Source: Nectonema munidae (Eukaryota > Nematomorpha > Nectonematoida > Nectonematidae). From it: a stretch of 64,000 nucleotides of DNA. The notes below the pieces were generated by a model. It was given only the letters and a program-made list of their open reading frames with translations, ran no database searches and was not told the origin of the DNA. The translations under genes and the position numbers were made by a program. The first letter of the stretch is position 1. Every line of letters begins with the position of its first letter. Positions 10,556 through 25,400 of this stretch are shown here, in pieces. The stretch spans positions 85,001 through 149,000 of the forward strand of contig JAUIRK010000799.1 of the NCBI GenBank assembly GCA_030549495.1, in the 5' to 3' direction.

Positions 10556-13088
10556 AAAAAAAAATAAATAAAAAATAAAAAAAAAATAAAATAAGTGAAT
10601 CGTAAAGCTTTTTCTACTGGAATATGCTATCACTCAAGTAGCTAGATTCACCTTAAATTTATTTACAACTCAACGGTTCGATACAAAAAAAACGTACGAA
10701 GATTGAGATCGTTGAGAACTTTCAGTTCTCGTATCTTCGTATCCTATTTAAGAAAAAAAACGAACGCACCGTACTTCGTAATTTCAAAAAGGTAGCGTAA
10801 CGTATGCCTCACTGCCTATCAACAAATATATAAGAATGATTGCTGTTCAATAAATGTACTTTAAAATTTGGGTTTTATCTCATACGCTTTAGGAATGATG
10901 TCTTAAAGTAATGGCTCTCATTCCATTGCATTCGCATGGGGCACTACTCATCCTCTTGTTTTGACGGCCCACATAGCAAAGTTGCATAGGAAAAATGGGT
11001 TACCAATTTCGTATTAAAAGAGTCAAAATTTTAGCATTTTTGATTCATTCTTCATATAATATCTCAGATTTAATTTAAAAAAAATTTAGTTATGCTTTGG
11101 TACTGCCCTTTCTCTAGTAGAATGTGTTTTCAAAAATAGTATAAAGTAGTTCAAGTTTTTAAAAAGATAATCCTAGATTGGGTATATATTATCTAGTGAT
11201 CTCAATAATCTACTCTGTCTTACAATTTCTTGAAAAAAATTTACAGAAATAAGTTAACAACTTTTTATAATAAAATTTTTTGATTGGTTGCAGAAAATTT
11301 TTAGGTTTCAGTTTGGAAAAGTTGTAAGTTACTGGGGAGAGAGAAAAGATCTGCAGACTGCAGCAAAAATAAGCTAAGAAAGTTTGGATTTCATTCTAAA
11401 GCTCTTATTTTTTGCTTCTTATTTCTACACTCAAATATTTTTTGTATTTTATTTATGCATATTTTAATTTTTGTTATCATTTGTCTTGCATTTCTCACAT
11501 GCTTGTAAATACTCTATATTTATCCTCACTCACCATAAATTTCTTCTTCTTAACTAAAAAATAATAGATTTCATAAGACACACAATATAAGCAGAAAATA
11601 TGGAATAATGACAAAGCTATTAATTAAAAAATTTTAAATACTAATTAGTAATTACACAATATATCAAATAAAATTTATATGGGACCCTATACGTCTCCAT
11701 AAAGTTAAGGTTAATTTAATTAAGGTTAAAAAAATTAATTCAAATATTCCTTTAATTAAATGGTTAAGCTGAAAATATTCCTTAACATGCGAAAAGCCAG
11801 TTTTTTTACATCTCAAGGATTCTAAAAAGCTAGTGTGGAACATCGGTTTAAGAAATGGATCCCCAGATGAAAGATCACTTTATGAAGAATTTTAAACAAA
11901 CTGAATAATAACGAACCCAAAGGTTTCGCCTAAAGAATAAACACCCGGCTAAAAGCAACTAAAAGATGAGCTTTTCATACAAATAAATCCAATATATTTC
12001 GGTATGAAATCAATTTTTTTCTAATAAAAAATATATTGAAAACGCCCGAATTTAAGCCCAAAAAGGTTATTGTTTGAATTAATTGGCGTGGAAATTTTTT
12101 TCTTTAGATTTGAGCCCTAAAAAGGAATAAGATTTAAATGAATTTTTGTTTTTTTTGTTGATACTTTTCACAGTTTGTCTATTCTACACTGAAAAATAAA
12201 GGAAAACAAATCATTAGAAATTGGAAATATAATATAAAAATTAGCTTTCTACAATACATTAAATTGATGATGAAAAAGAAGATATTTATTTATAAAATTT
12301 CATAGATCTATAATAAAAAAGAAAGAATGTAGTAACAAACATGTATGAACCAAATGAAACAATACTTTTTTTAAAATGCCAAAAAGCTGTGCTAATATGT
12401 AAAAATCACTTATTATATTATTAACTCATTTTTTGTCTTTTAAAAAATTTGAGCATGTAAAGTATTCTTTGACTGTGTTCATACATATTTATTCTTCATA
12501 TTTTATTTTAGATGTATGAAATTTCATAAATAATCTCCATTCATCACTGACAATAACTGAAACTTTTTGAACCACGTTTTCTATTATAGGCATTAAAGAT
12601 TCTGTTTTTTTATTTTCTAAAATCTCTCTCTATATATATATCCAATTTTAGGAGAAAAAGAAGTATCTACTAAGCCAAAGACGCAAATTGTTCTATGAGC
12701 ATCTCTTCCACGGTGATTTTTTTGTGTTCTGTGAAAAAACACCTTCGTATATTTGAATTTTCGTTTCAAATTAATTTTCTCGCCCTTCTCTTTAAAAAAG
12801 AGAAACAATCATTTTATCGTTATTTCAATTTGTTGACCCAATAATCTCGCTTGCTGAATGACATCAACACCAAAAATTTCCTCTCCAAAAGAACCACTAA
12901 CCCATGTTTGTTAAGGTGGTTGCTCTTCAGGAGATCTGAAAAAAAGTTAATTAAATTAATAAAAATTTTTATTCAAAAATATTCTATGTCTGAAAAGATG
13001 CAAACTAAAAAATATTTTTTTTACTAAAGAATATTAAAAAAAAAGATAGCTGTTCAATTCGAATCCATTGTCTTCTCTACTGTTTTAA
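10556..13088. other. Intergenic, nothing recognised
   Basis: AT-rich DNA with only short open frames lacking recognisable content. Confidence 0.6.
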
Positions 13089-13092
13089 TTAA

Positions 13093-13219
13093 CCCATTTA
13101 AGACCAAGCAAAGCAGACGATATCTAAAAAACGCAGACGATTTATATTCAGTCATTGAAAAAAGCAGACGAAGATGAAATTACTTATGTTCCAAAATAGG
13201 AACATTGGTCGTAAATGGG
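13093..13219 (+). mobile_element. TTAA-flanked MITE, subfamily 1
   Basis: Termini CCCATTTAAGACC and GGTCGTAAATGGG are near-perfect inverted repeats, bounded on both sides by TTAA (13089-13092 and 13220-13223). The body contains GCAGACGATATCT and GGAACATTGG. Close copies are at 39374-39503 (inverted) and 61135-61265. TTAA plus CCC ends are characteristic of piggyBac-superfamily elements. Confidence 0.9.
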
Positions 13220-13223
13220 TTAA

Positions 13224-13352
13224 CCCGTTAACGACCAGAATAATCAGAAGATTTCTAATGCAAAGAAGATTTGTATTAAAGAGCTTTGATAAATGCAGAC
13301 GATTTTATTTTTGTAAAGTCGACTATAGTAGTCGACTTTGGACGTTAACGTG
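13224..13352 (+). mobile_element. TTAA-flanked MITE, subfamily 2
   Basis: Starts CCCGTTAACGACCAG and ends GACGTTAACGTG. It is flanked by TTAA at 13220-13223, shared with the preceding MITE, and 13353-13356. The interior has an inverted GTCGAC pair. Related copies are at 27402-27510 and 37313-37410. Confidence 0.85.
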
Positions 13353-13356
13353 TTAA

Positions 13357-15364
13357 TGGGAAATTATCCAATCATTTTTTTAATTTCGCTATTCAACCAT
13401 AAACTTTGCATAATATTATCTCTTAACTGTTTAAAAACGTTTTAAATATGTTCTTGCAAAGTATGTTATTTTTCTTATTATATATTGAAATATCTTCATA
13501 TTTTTATCTGCTTGAACAGAATAAAGCAAAACTGATTTGCCAATATACGTTAATGAAGTATTATTATTATTTTTGTTATATTTTAAAAATCAGAAGAGAT
13601 CATTACAATTTTGAAAAGGGACTATTATGAACATGAACATTTTCAAAGTAAACAAAAAATATTGGATACTAGAATTAGTCTTAAATGTGAAACTCTAAAG
13701 AAAGAAGCCACTTGTCTCATGTACTTGCTAGCGCGATGTATGGTGTACCAATAGAGCAATAGAGCATTCATTCATTCATTCATCCATCCAGTATAGATAA
13801 AGTCCATAGAAAGAGATTATAAAAAAGACCTATACATGTATAGATATAGATATATACTAAACTTTTTATGGATGATTTACTTGTAACCAGTAATATATGA
13901 AGAAGTGGACAATGCATTCACTATTATGCAAATTTTAATTTTCCACAAATTAATCCATCTTATTTGTTTCATTAACTTATGTATATAATATATATATATA
14001 GATAGATATACTCTATATGAGTGTATGCATGTATTATACATTACTTGTGGACGGACTACCACTTACACCTTAATCTCGAAACATATATAATGATGACCAC
14101 ATTTCATGATACACGAAATAAAAATGTCATTAAGGTTTATAGAGGATTTTGCAAAACTATACTTATCGTCCACGACATCGCATATCACTAATCTATAAGG
14201 ATTTCAAGAACACAACAATAGCTATAGTAGGCACATGAAAAACAAAGTTTTAGAGCGCATTAGAGCATTCCTGATACACGTATCTCGATGCCGGTATCAT
14301 ATCGCCTTTATTTACGAGCGCACTTTATTTCAGAATGCCATCGAGTCGATCTTGGAGAATTATCTGTTGTAGAGGATGAGTCGCATACAGCTGAATAGAT
14401 GCTAGAGTAGCCTCTTTCATTCAAAAGGGATAATAAACATGAGGTGTGTTCGACTTAAACAATCTCCAAGTCAAATGATAACAATATGTGCATACATACA
14501 TACACACACCCATTCACGCCCACACTCTACTCGGTTTGCAAATTGGTATATTCTTTTATTTCTACTGAGATAAAATTAATTACAACGATTAAAACATTGA
14601 GTCAGGCAGTATTCCACTCCAAAGCCTCTATCTTCTCTCTCCAGTCACCAGTGAGAACACATTATTTGCATGATAATAATCATTCATTTCATTACCAAAA
14701 CCAAGCATAGCCAAAGTAGATGATGAAATGTGGTTTTATGGGCTCAAACGATTGGCCAGCCTATACTCACTCGATTTCATATCAACCAATCATATGATTT
14801 TATGACCTGGCACACATACCTATACCTTCTATTGCATCACTTGTGCTGCGAGATAGCGATACGATTTATTTGCGCCTTTAAAGATAATTATTAGCATCAC
14901 TTGCATAATTTAGTGTTTGAACATTTTTTATTTCTCGATCCCATCCTGAAGTTCGAAACAGACGACCTTTCTAATTCACTTTTTTGCTCAAATTCTGAGT
15001 CCAACTTCCTGAATATAGAGTAAAGACTTTTTCATTTTATTTTTACTTATTACGAAACTATATTTAGAATCATCACTAGGCATTTCATTTCTAATCAATC
15101 TTCCATAAAATAAATAGCTTGCTTTTTAACATTTATATGGGCTTTGCTTCATATAAATACATAAAAGAATATATAAAACATCACAAATAAACATATTGAA
15201 TAGAGAAGTAGTTATAAACTAATTCTTTATTATTTTGTCTTCCCAGACTACTTTTCTAACATATCAATCGTAGAATTTTCACCCAAATGAATTCAATTTT
15301 ACAATATTCTTCTCAATAATCTCGAGTCTAAAGCTGCTGTAGTGAGCTTCATATCGGCCTTCTT
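13357..15364. other. Intergenic, no supported gene
   Basis: Contains an (ATTC)n patch near 13766-13795 and AT microsatellites near 13985. A GC-richer island lies at about 14150-14420. No open frame resembles a known protein. Confidence 0.55.
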
Positions 15365-15606
15365 GAACAGTTGGGTAGAATTGAATAATTCTTCAATCTC
15401 AATGTCTTGGCTAGTGAGACTCACTCATCATCTGAAGTTAGTGAAGCAAAAATGGGAGAGGCACTTGTCCGTTCATCTCGCTCTAGGCTAGGTATAAGGG
15501 GAGGGGTTTTTGACTCTTTAGGATGAACGCTGGCATGTCATTATCGGGCTCATCAAGACTTTCATAACAAAGAGTAGATTTTTGCTTGATCCCTTAGTCA
15601 GGCATT
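15365..15606 (+). repeat. Dispersed repeat family R1, copy 2
   Basis: Same orientation as 4255-4503, with long matching blocks separated by small indels. Family not identified. Confidence 0.75.
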
Positions 15607-15724
15607 ATTTTATTTGTTATAAAAACGATTATATCTTCTACGATATAGTCTATCGCTTCAATGATTCGTATTGATTGACCATTATTGATTGACATAACAT
15701 AGACTATCATTTTGCAGAAGATAA

Positions 15725-16045
15725 ACCTTCTTCTTCTTTGACTAGACTTTGTCCCAAGTTGGGGGTCGGTGGCTACAATCCGCCCTCTCTATTTTTTCCT
15801 GTTGTAAGCATCCTTTTGTTAAGACCAAGATCTTGGAGCCGCTTCGCTAGTCCATTTTTGTTTGCTTCCTCTGCTTCTTTTTCCATCTACTTTTTTATCC
15901 ATCGCTTGTCCCACTATGTCGTTTTCTTTCTTTTTTTGGTCTTTTAGTGTTACTCTCATAATTTTTCTAAGCATCCTCTTCTCAATTGTTGCTAATTTCC
16001 TTTCATCTTTTTTTCTTAAGCTCTAGCATTTACATCCATATGTCA
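15725..16045 (-). mobile_element. 3' end of a non-LTR retrotransposon
   Basis: Minus-strand translation gives LRKKDERKLATIEKRMLRKI then DIVGQAMDKKVDGKRSRG and KRLQDLGLNK. This is the well-known basic C-terminal tail of LINE polyproteins that follows the reverse transcriptase (pattern RKKDE.K..A.E.RMLR...GKRSRGRP). Frames switch between blocks, so it is degraded. Plus-strand open frames here are antisense shadows. Confidence 0.8.
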
Positions 16046-16214
16046 TTACAATCTTGGCATTCTTTTGCCATCTATAACTGTTTTTTGTTTTAAAATACAT
16101 AACGCAAAAAATAGAAAAAACATAAATTTTTAACCCATAAATCTATACTGGAGCAATGATCCCTATGTTTCGAGCGAAGCAAGAAACGATCACGGGACAG
16201 GCTAGTATACGTAT

Positions 16215-16345
16215 ATTTTATAAATAACTTGTTTTTTCATGAGTTGGATTTTCGGTCCTTTAATCCTTTTCGGAACGAGAATTATGTCATTTGCATTTTT
16301 TGGTAGGCGCAGGTGTCACCTCAAAGTGTTAAATAAACTTTAAAA
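16215..16345 (-). repeat. Dispersed repeat family R2, copy 2
   Basis: Inverted relative to 4655-4825. It lies just upstream (in minus-strand sense) of the LINE tail at 15725-16045, so R2 could belong to the same element. Confidence 0.6.
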
Positions 16346-16508
16346 TGATAAATTATGTCAAGTAGAAATATTAAGTTAACTAAGTCCATAATATGGGAAA
16401 TTAATAAAAGTTTTGTTTGAATACAAATGAAAAAATTTATTTCAAACATTTTACACCCTTCCCATTAAAAATAACTCTGGATACGCCCCTGACAACCCTT
16501 GTTAGGAC

Positions 16509-16680
16509 CACTGGCGGATCCAGAAGGGGAGGGTGCACCTGGGCCAAGGCCCCCTATGAAGAATGGCTTCAGAAATTCCCCTTACTGATTTTTCTCTTTC
16601 CTAAAGCATCAAGACTTGTATGGTAGTATTTTACTTTTTTTAAAGTTGCCCCTTATCGTCAATTTCGGGATCCGCCACTG
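16509..16680 (+). mobile_element. hAT-type MITE, 172 bp
   Basis: Inverted termini CACTGGCGGATCC and GGATCCGCCACTG. It is flanked by GTTAGGAC on the left and GTTAGGAT on the right, an 8-bp duplication with one mismatch. A second copy lies at 51488-51660. Confidence 0.85.
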
Positions 16681-16689
16681 GTTAGGATA

Positions 16690-18180
16690 GAACAAATTTA
16701 TACACACCCAATGACCCGAGAGTTTTTTTTATCAGGGGATGCAAAAATAAAAAATTTTGTTAAAAGAGATATTATTATGAAGAATTAATTTGAAAGTATA
16801 CCTTCATTTGATTTGTTGATAAAAGCGTCGTTCACAGTACGTTTTGATGCTGCATACGTGCATAATTGTTTGAACGCCGTTGCGTCCATTTCATGCTTTC
16901 AATCTTGTAAGGGCTCTAAAGATTCTCTCGCTGAAAGCATCTGATACAGAGGATGATAAAGTAAGTTGAAAAGGCATTAAAATTTATGACATTCTTAAAT
17001 TGATAGGCTGACTCTGTGATCTCTAATGTATCAAAATGGAAATAAATATAACTTAAATATGGGCGGTGTAAAACCCCATTTTGCATCTCCAAAAATAGTT
17101 ATGGGGTGTGACTTGACTTTCAGCGCCCCTTGTTCGAGAGTCTATGTACACAACTGATCGCGTATTTTGTAAACACGATGATGAAGAAGAACATTACTTA
17201 GATTCGTCTTGTGCAGCATCACTTTACAAATTTTCGCATCACTTTTCCAGGATCAGAATTTTTAAAAGTAATTCTTTTTCAATTCAATTTTATATATTTA
17301 TATAGGTAACACAGTTATTAAACTGCTTCTCAAATTGCTACCGCACACCAAACTGCAGTCTGTATGAGAATCTAAAACGAGCCCTCTAACATGCACCTAC
17401 ATCCAAAATCAACGTCAATCAAAAATCAAATTAGCATAAAGACAAGTGCTATACATTCACATTTTTAGATTCATATAATATAAAATAATACACAACAAAC
17501 TTTAATGCCTTATACCTTTCACTCTTCACTACAACATCCAAAAAAACTAAATTACCTCTAAAAATCTTTCTTTAACTTCTAAAATATTGACCTTCACATG
17601 AAAAAATAAATCCTTATTTCAAACAAAATACTTCAAATAATGGGCTTAATAATCAAGCAACCAATAATAAGATTCTTCGATACTTGAAATAAAATTTCTT
17701 CACGTTTATTGACGGTGAAATATACACTTCTAATTTTACTAAGCCCACGGAATTCATCCAGCTCAAATGAACTACATCATTTCTCGGCATAACTAAGAAA
17801 ATATTACCATAAAAATTACTTAAAGCCTTTCTATCTTGAATTTGTCTCGAAGCTAGGTTTTACACAATTAGCATTTGTCACACATTGGTCATCATCTCCA
17901 GCTTGTCTTAAAAAGCTTAATTTAACTGATTAATCAATTAACGAACTGAAAAACTACCTATCTAACAAACTAGGCGTCAAATAAAGTTGTATTTTAAGGG
18001 ATTTTAATTAATTCTGAAAGTAGTATTTGTAATTGTAATTTTAGTTTTGAAAATGAAGCGTATTTGTAAAAAACAAATACTTATCAAATACATTAAAAAT
18101 ATTTCTCTATAATTTATTGTTTGGAATCACAGAGCCTATACTAATAGATGCAGACATTCAGAGCGGATTAACATTGACTA
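16690..18180. other. Intergenic, nothing recognised
   Basis: No coding, RNA or repeat structure that I can support. Confidence 0.5.
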
Positions 18181-18600
18181 GTAGTGACAGTACGAATGCT
18201 CCCATAGGAAACGCAGCGAACTCTTGTATACAGGCTGATTTGATATGTGTCTATTGACGATAGAAAAACAATGGATTTATGTGATGAAAGCAGAGAGAAA
18301 AAGCCATTCCTTCTGTGATGTTTGTTTTATTCAGAGTTTCTTTAATTTTAACGATTTAGCCAACAACCACATCTGTTCGCAACCAATGGCTATTTTTGAG
18401 CTGAAATCTTTTGCTTATGTCGACAAATTGAGAGTGGCATAGAATTCGTGTTGTGAGATCCGCGGCGAAGCTATTCCTCCAAACGAGTGCGAGAGCCTTC
18501 GTGCGGGCAGAGAACTTGTGTGCGCATATGTGCCTCTATCATTGCGCGACTGTGTATGTATTTTTGTAGATAGAAGGGAATTGGCCAATTAAAAAACACT
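18180..18600. promoter_or_regulatory. GC-richer island, possible 5' region of the ARID3-like gene
   Basis: Base composition shifts toward GC around 18434-18560 (GATCCGCGGCGAAG, CTTCGTGCGGGCAG) in an AT-rich setting, 3.6 kb upstream of the first coding exon found for the ARID3-like gene. This could be a promoter or an untranslated exon. It rests on composition and position only. Confidence 0.25.
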
Positions 18601-18612
18601 TTATTAGAATAA

Positions 18613-20050
<1,438 letters not shown>

Positions 20051-20059
20051 TGAATGTTG

Positions 20060-22121
20060 ATGTTGATAATCAAAATGATGCTGATGCTTACAAAACTTCA
20101 CCATTCCCTTCTATGGAGTGTATATGAGTAAATAAAAAACGAAGAGGCATCGCCGATGGAAAAAAAAATAATGTATAATTCAAATCAAATTCTGCAGCAG
20201 CTAGGGAAACACCTCCTCCTGCAAAGCTAAGTTTTGGAGTATCCTCTTTCCAAAGTTGCAGCGTTTAATGTTAAATATTTGCATAATCTCTTTATATGTA
20301 TTGTATATTATATATATATATAAAGTTTCTATGTGCAACTTGCCTGCCTCTATAACTAACATTTTTGTATACACGTAATAATAAAATGTGTGTGCAGTAC
20401 TTACTCTCTATACATGAGAATTAAACAAATAGCATTTTATATACATTAACTTTTTTCGCTGCATTTTATAGTAAATGCACTTTTGCAAAATCATATCATA
20501 AGCAAAATATATCATTTTGTCGTTTTCGGAGTTTGCCCGTTTGAGCCATTTTCTAAAAAAAACTTGCTCTTAAATATTTTCTTGGATATTATTCTGCACC
20601 GCTTACTTCATCATCCATCTTAGAACGCACAAACATGTAAGCTTTTTCTTATAGTTAGAAAATGGAGATATTATTCCCTAGCTGGCAATCTTAATAATTC
20701 CATTTTTGAAAAAGTTTTCAAGTATAGTTGGAAAAAGTATTACTTTTCTCTCTCCCTCTCCACACTAATTTTTCTGTCAGTATTCTTAAGATGGATTCCT
20801 TGCAATTTGTCTCAGTTTGCTGAGTCCAGGTGACCGATTTCCGGTTTGCCAATTCCAAATTTGTTGATTTCTAGTTATCCTAGACCACTAATATAACTAA
20901 TAAACTATGATATCTTAATTTTTTGGTACGTTTTAATGAAATATTTTCCAATCACATGTAAGCAAGAAAGATTAGGATCAAATATTATTTAAGCAATGCA
21001 TAAAATTATTGTTCGTGAAATTTGAGAGGATAAAGAAGAATTTTATGGAGTGAATCTTTCAAAAAATGTGAAATAATACTTGTTCTTAGCCTAGTCAGAA
21101 GTTTCAGCCAAAAACACAAAAATTTTCAGAAGAAGGCAGGTGTACAAAAATATTAGTATAATGTACAAGTGACGTAGAATGGACCTTTTTCTTCTATGGG
21201 GAGTTTCTAAAGGCTATCTAGAAGGAGATCGAAAGTGGGCTAATCTTATTAGTTTATTTTACTTTATTGGTTTATACGATTATCGCCAAAGAGATGTGAT
21301 CAATATAGGTACGTATTTATTATCTAATTCTTTTGTAAACTCTAATTTAATATATTAGTAGGGATATAATACTTAAAGTAAGCCCATCTATATCTGTAAA
21401 AAAGTCAAACAGATATTTTTCATATACCTTTAAAACTTCTTAAAAATTCTATTTAATATCTTCATTGTGAATACTTCCATTAATTAAATACATATTTAAT
21501 TATTTATCAACTCCAACATATGTTTCAAAATGAAGATACATATTCCATGACTTAAGTTGTATCTAATCAGAACCCAAAGACCCGTGGTAATTTGTCCATG
21601 ATGTAAATTATATCCCAAAACTGTCAATTTAAATTTAAATTGCGAAGATTAAAATGATGGAATCCGTTGGTCATAAAAAATGGAGATATTTATTTGAAGG
21701 CAGTTGTTACAGGCAATTTTTTCTTTGAATAACGTAAAGGCGTTAATTGTAAAGGACGGGTAATCTCCTGGGCTGAAGGTTGTATTTCTCCTGGCGATAA
21801 TACCGTGAAACCTACACTGAATAACTTCAAACTATATATGAAAAAATATATAAAATATATTAATAATATAGGAGCTATGTTTCTTTAGGTGTAATAATTG
21901 CATTGTTCTTTTTCCTTTTAATAAATTAAATGCTTGCTTATATTAATTGGTTGCAGCTTTTCAACTCATATCACTTCATGTAAAAACAGTGTATCTAACT
22001 ATATATTTATTATCTATCCTGGTGGTCGATGAATTTATCAAAGTGACGTATTTTAATACACAAGCTTTCTCTCATTGTGATTTTCATTTAAATTAATATA
22101 ACGATGTTTGCTTAATTGCAG
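20060..22121. other. Upstream flank of ARID3-like gene, nothing recognised
   Basis: AT-rich. Any 5' untranslated exon of the downstream gene could be here but cannot be identified by sequence alone. Confidence 0.5.
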
Positions 22122-22126
22122 AATTT

Positions 22127-22453
22127 ATGGAATTATCAATGAATTACGTCAATCACGCAAGTATTTGCAACTTGAATAATTCTTATTCCAGAAGTTCGGA
22201 AGAAGAAGATCTCGATAAGAATGGCGACTATAAAGAGAAAGAAATACAAAGCCCACAATATTCCGGTGATAGAAGTGGAGTTAAGAGGGAGTTTGACGAA
22301 TCTGCCAATCAAGACTCCTTTCACTTCCTTTATAACTTATCTAAGAAACGCCAAAACGCTTCCTACGAAAGCAGCCAGATGGAAGCATTAAATCTGCATA
22401 CCTCTTCTCCCATTTTAACAGAGGATAAGGATTTGAAGATTGACTTTGATGAA
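22127..22453 (+). CDS. retn: ARID3-like gene, first coding exon found
   Basis: Encodes 109 residues rich in Ser, Glu and Asp (SSEEEDLDKNGDYKEKE). It follows a TTAATTGCAG acceptor ending at 22121 and ends in phase 0 at GAA before GTAAAA. Confidence 0.7.
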
Positions 22454-25400
22454 GTAAAACTGACATTATTTATTTATATCATGAAACACTATTACTTCTT
22501 AAATTTTTGGTAGAGCAGGGGTCTCCAAACTACGGCTCGCGGGCCAGATCCAACCCGCGAAGTAAGTTTATCCAGCTCACAAGTTAAATTTTGATATTAA
22601 TAGGTGTTATAAAATAAGTATTTTTGATATATATTATGTTCATTTCTACTTTTTATGTATCCTCCGTGTATCAACTTTGTCACATCCATAGGAAAAACAT
22701 CGAAAATATGCTTTATTTTGTTTTAAACAGGAATTTTTCATAATGCTAGTGTTTTTTAACTTTTCAATATTTCGGGTCGTGTTTTTTAAATTTTTGGTAA
22801 TTTGGCCAGCTTCAAGAAAAGTTTGGTGACCCCTGTGGTAGAGTATCTTAAAAAATCAAAAAACTACGGGTAGATCGTTTAAGCAATGGTAGGATGCAAG
22901 CCATAAATCCGCGTTATAAATCATCTGCGTTTTAATGGATCTGCTGGAACATATGTTATATTCCCATAAAAACAGGGGTCAAGAACCCTGGCGTGTTATA
23001 ATAGATCTACTGATTAATACTTCACAAGAAATATCATGTTGAGATATTAACGTAATTTGTAATTTCAATAAAAAAAATTTTTTCATATTTTTTTATCATA
23101 TAAACTCACCTCCCTTCATTTTTTCTTAAACTTTTTCCTCATACATTTTAACCCATTCCGAGTACATCGTCACTCACCCCTCCACTTTGCAGTAATATCT
23201 GTTGATGAACATATAGTGGTCGAAAATTTGTTTTAGACATACTTTGAATAAAGACTTTGTATTATTTTTTGTCGTCTTTTCTAAAAAAATATAAAAAATC
23301 TGTTAATTATAATTTCATTTTTTTTTTATAAAATTTTAAATTTATAAAAGAAATTTTATGAATTCAATTTTTATTGAAATAATAAAATGAAAAATTGAGA
23401 TCTTTCTAAATGTGTTTTACAAAAATATTGTTAAAAAATAACAATTTTATTTATAAACTCATTTTTTATTACATAAATATTTTATAGAATTTCATGTTTA
23501 TGAAAATCAAGTTTATTCAATTTTTATTTAAAAAATTCTATCAAATTTTAAATTTATTGTAAATTCATATTTTTTTTACAGGTAGGAAGCAAATTGTATA
23601 TACAAATTTGTAATTGAGAGAGTTAGCAATACTCCATTTCGCTATATATCCGTACAACAATAGAAAAATTATTTTATTCAAAGTATAACACGGTGTAAAA
23701 TCAGGTATTTCGGTTTTAGGAAAAGTCATCAACGCCTGATTCAAACAAATCCACCAATTTAACGCGAACACATAGTTCCAGTTTTTCATCAAATGTCAAC
23801 CAAACTCTCAAAGATTCCAGCCTAAATAACTCCGAAGATGAGGGCAAATGGTCCTACAAGGAACAATTTAAAGAAGTATGCACCCATCTTCTTATTCAAT
23901 CCATTTCACAACTAAAGAATAAACAACCTATCTCCTTAAATCAGGGGTCGGCAAAGTGGTCGATATCGACCGCCGGGGGTCCATAACAGATCTTTAGGGG
24001 TCGATAAGATAGACAAACTTACCAAATTGTGCTATGCTTTTTTTACTTTATAGTAGTAATAAATCTCCTTTTTCTTTTAAAACATAGTTTAGCACATTGT
24101 ATAGTGTAGGATATATGAGACATTTTTCGTTTTTATTTTTTCTCTTAATTGTTGGACATTGAATAACCTTTTTATGAAACATTTCTATGTGAGGTGGGGG
24201 TCGATGTGAAGACAAATGTTCTATGAAGGGGTCAATGGGTAAAAAAAAGTTTGACGATCCCTGCCTTAAATCATTCTTTTATTGAATGAATTTTGTTAGG
24301 AAAAAAGAATGAAAATTAACAGTTATGAACTTGAACAGACAAAACACACATAAAAAATTAATAATTTTAAAGATACTTTGACAAAAAGGATCTTGGAAAA
24401 AATTATAAACAGAATATTAAAGATAAAATAGGTTATTGTATAAAATACTCTAGTGATACAATAACGAATTTAACAAAAATATGATATATTTACCCTGAAG
24501 TCGGCAACCTTTTGATAGCCATTATAGCGATTTTGGAGTATATATACTTTTGCAACTCGCTATAACGCAACATTATTTTAATAATTCATTAAAATATTAA
24601 AATTATATGTTTTTTATACACCATAAACACCCAGTTAGATTAAACTTCTATTTTTGTCTTCCAAAACCCGTATCTCTACCACTTTTCTTTGCATCGGAAT
24701 ATAAAATTTGCCTCAAAAAAGGGATGTTTTTAGAAGTCTACTTACCATAGATGATCATAAAAATAACGAATTTTTAGGAGTCTCCTTGTCTAAACTAGGC
24801 ATGGTAAGGATGTTAAATATAATTTTAATATGTTATGATCTCCATTGCTAAACATGCAATTGATTTCAAGAAATAGACGTTTTCAACGACACTTTAAAAA
24901 TAACACGTTAAATTTTGTAAGGTTTATAATTTCGTATCGTTACATTTATTTTGTTCAGTGATATTTTTAATGAAATATAAGACTAAAAATACATCTAATT
25001 TCGGTTCGTTTAAATATATCATAAAAACATGTAACGATGTGAATTTTTTATTATGATATCATGTAGTTATAACGAAAATTTTGGTTTATTTTTTGTCTAT
25101 AGAGGTATGCTTGCCATTGTGAATTGATACGCGTTCCACACTTGGCAAGCTTGCTATGTGTTGCCGACTCCTGTATTAAACGACGTTAAGATGTTCCATA
25201 AATCAATTAAAAGGGGACGGAATCCTTTCCGTGAGAAAAATAGAAAAATCAACTAAAAAACATTCATTTAGTTGTTTTATATATAGTAGTATAAAATATT
25301 GGTCGAACGTATATTTTGCTGAGAAGGACTTGCTCTACAGCGTAATTTTTCTTTTCTTTTATTATTCTTACTTTCTAAACACAAACTATGTGATGAATAA

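Noticed and set aside
15738-15947. Plus-strand 69-residue frame
   Set aside because: Antisense of the LINE C-terminal tail.
22970-22992. Short palindrome CAGGGGTCAAGAACCCTG, possible collapsed hAT element
   Set aside because: Too short, and no 8-bp duplication could be identified.
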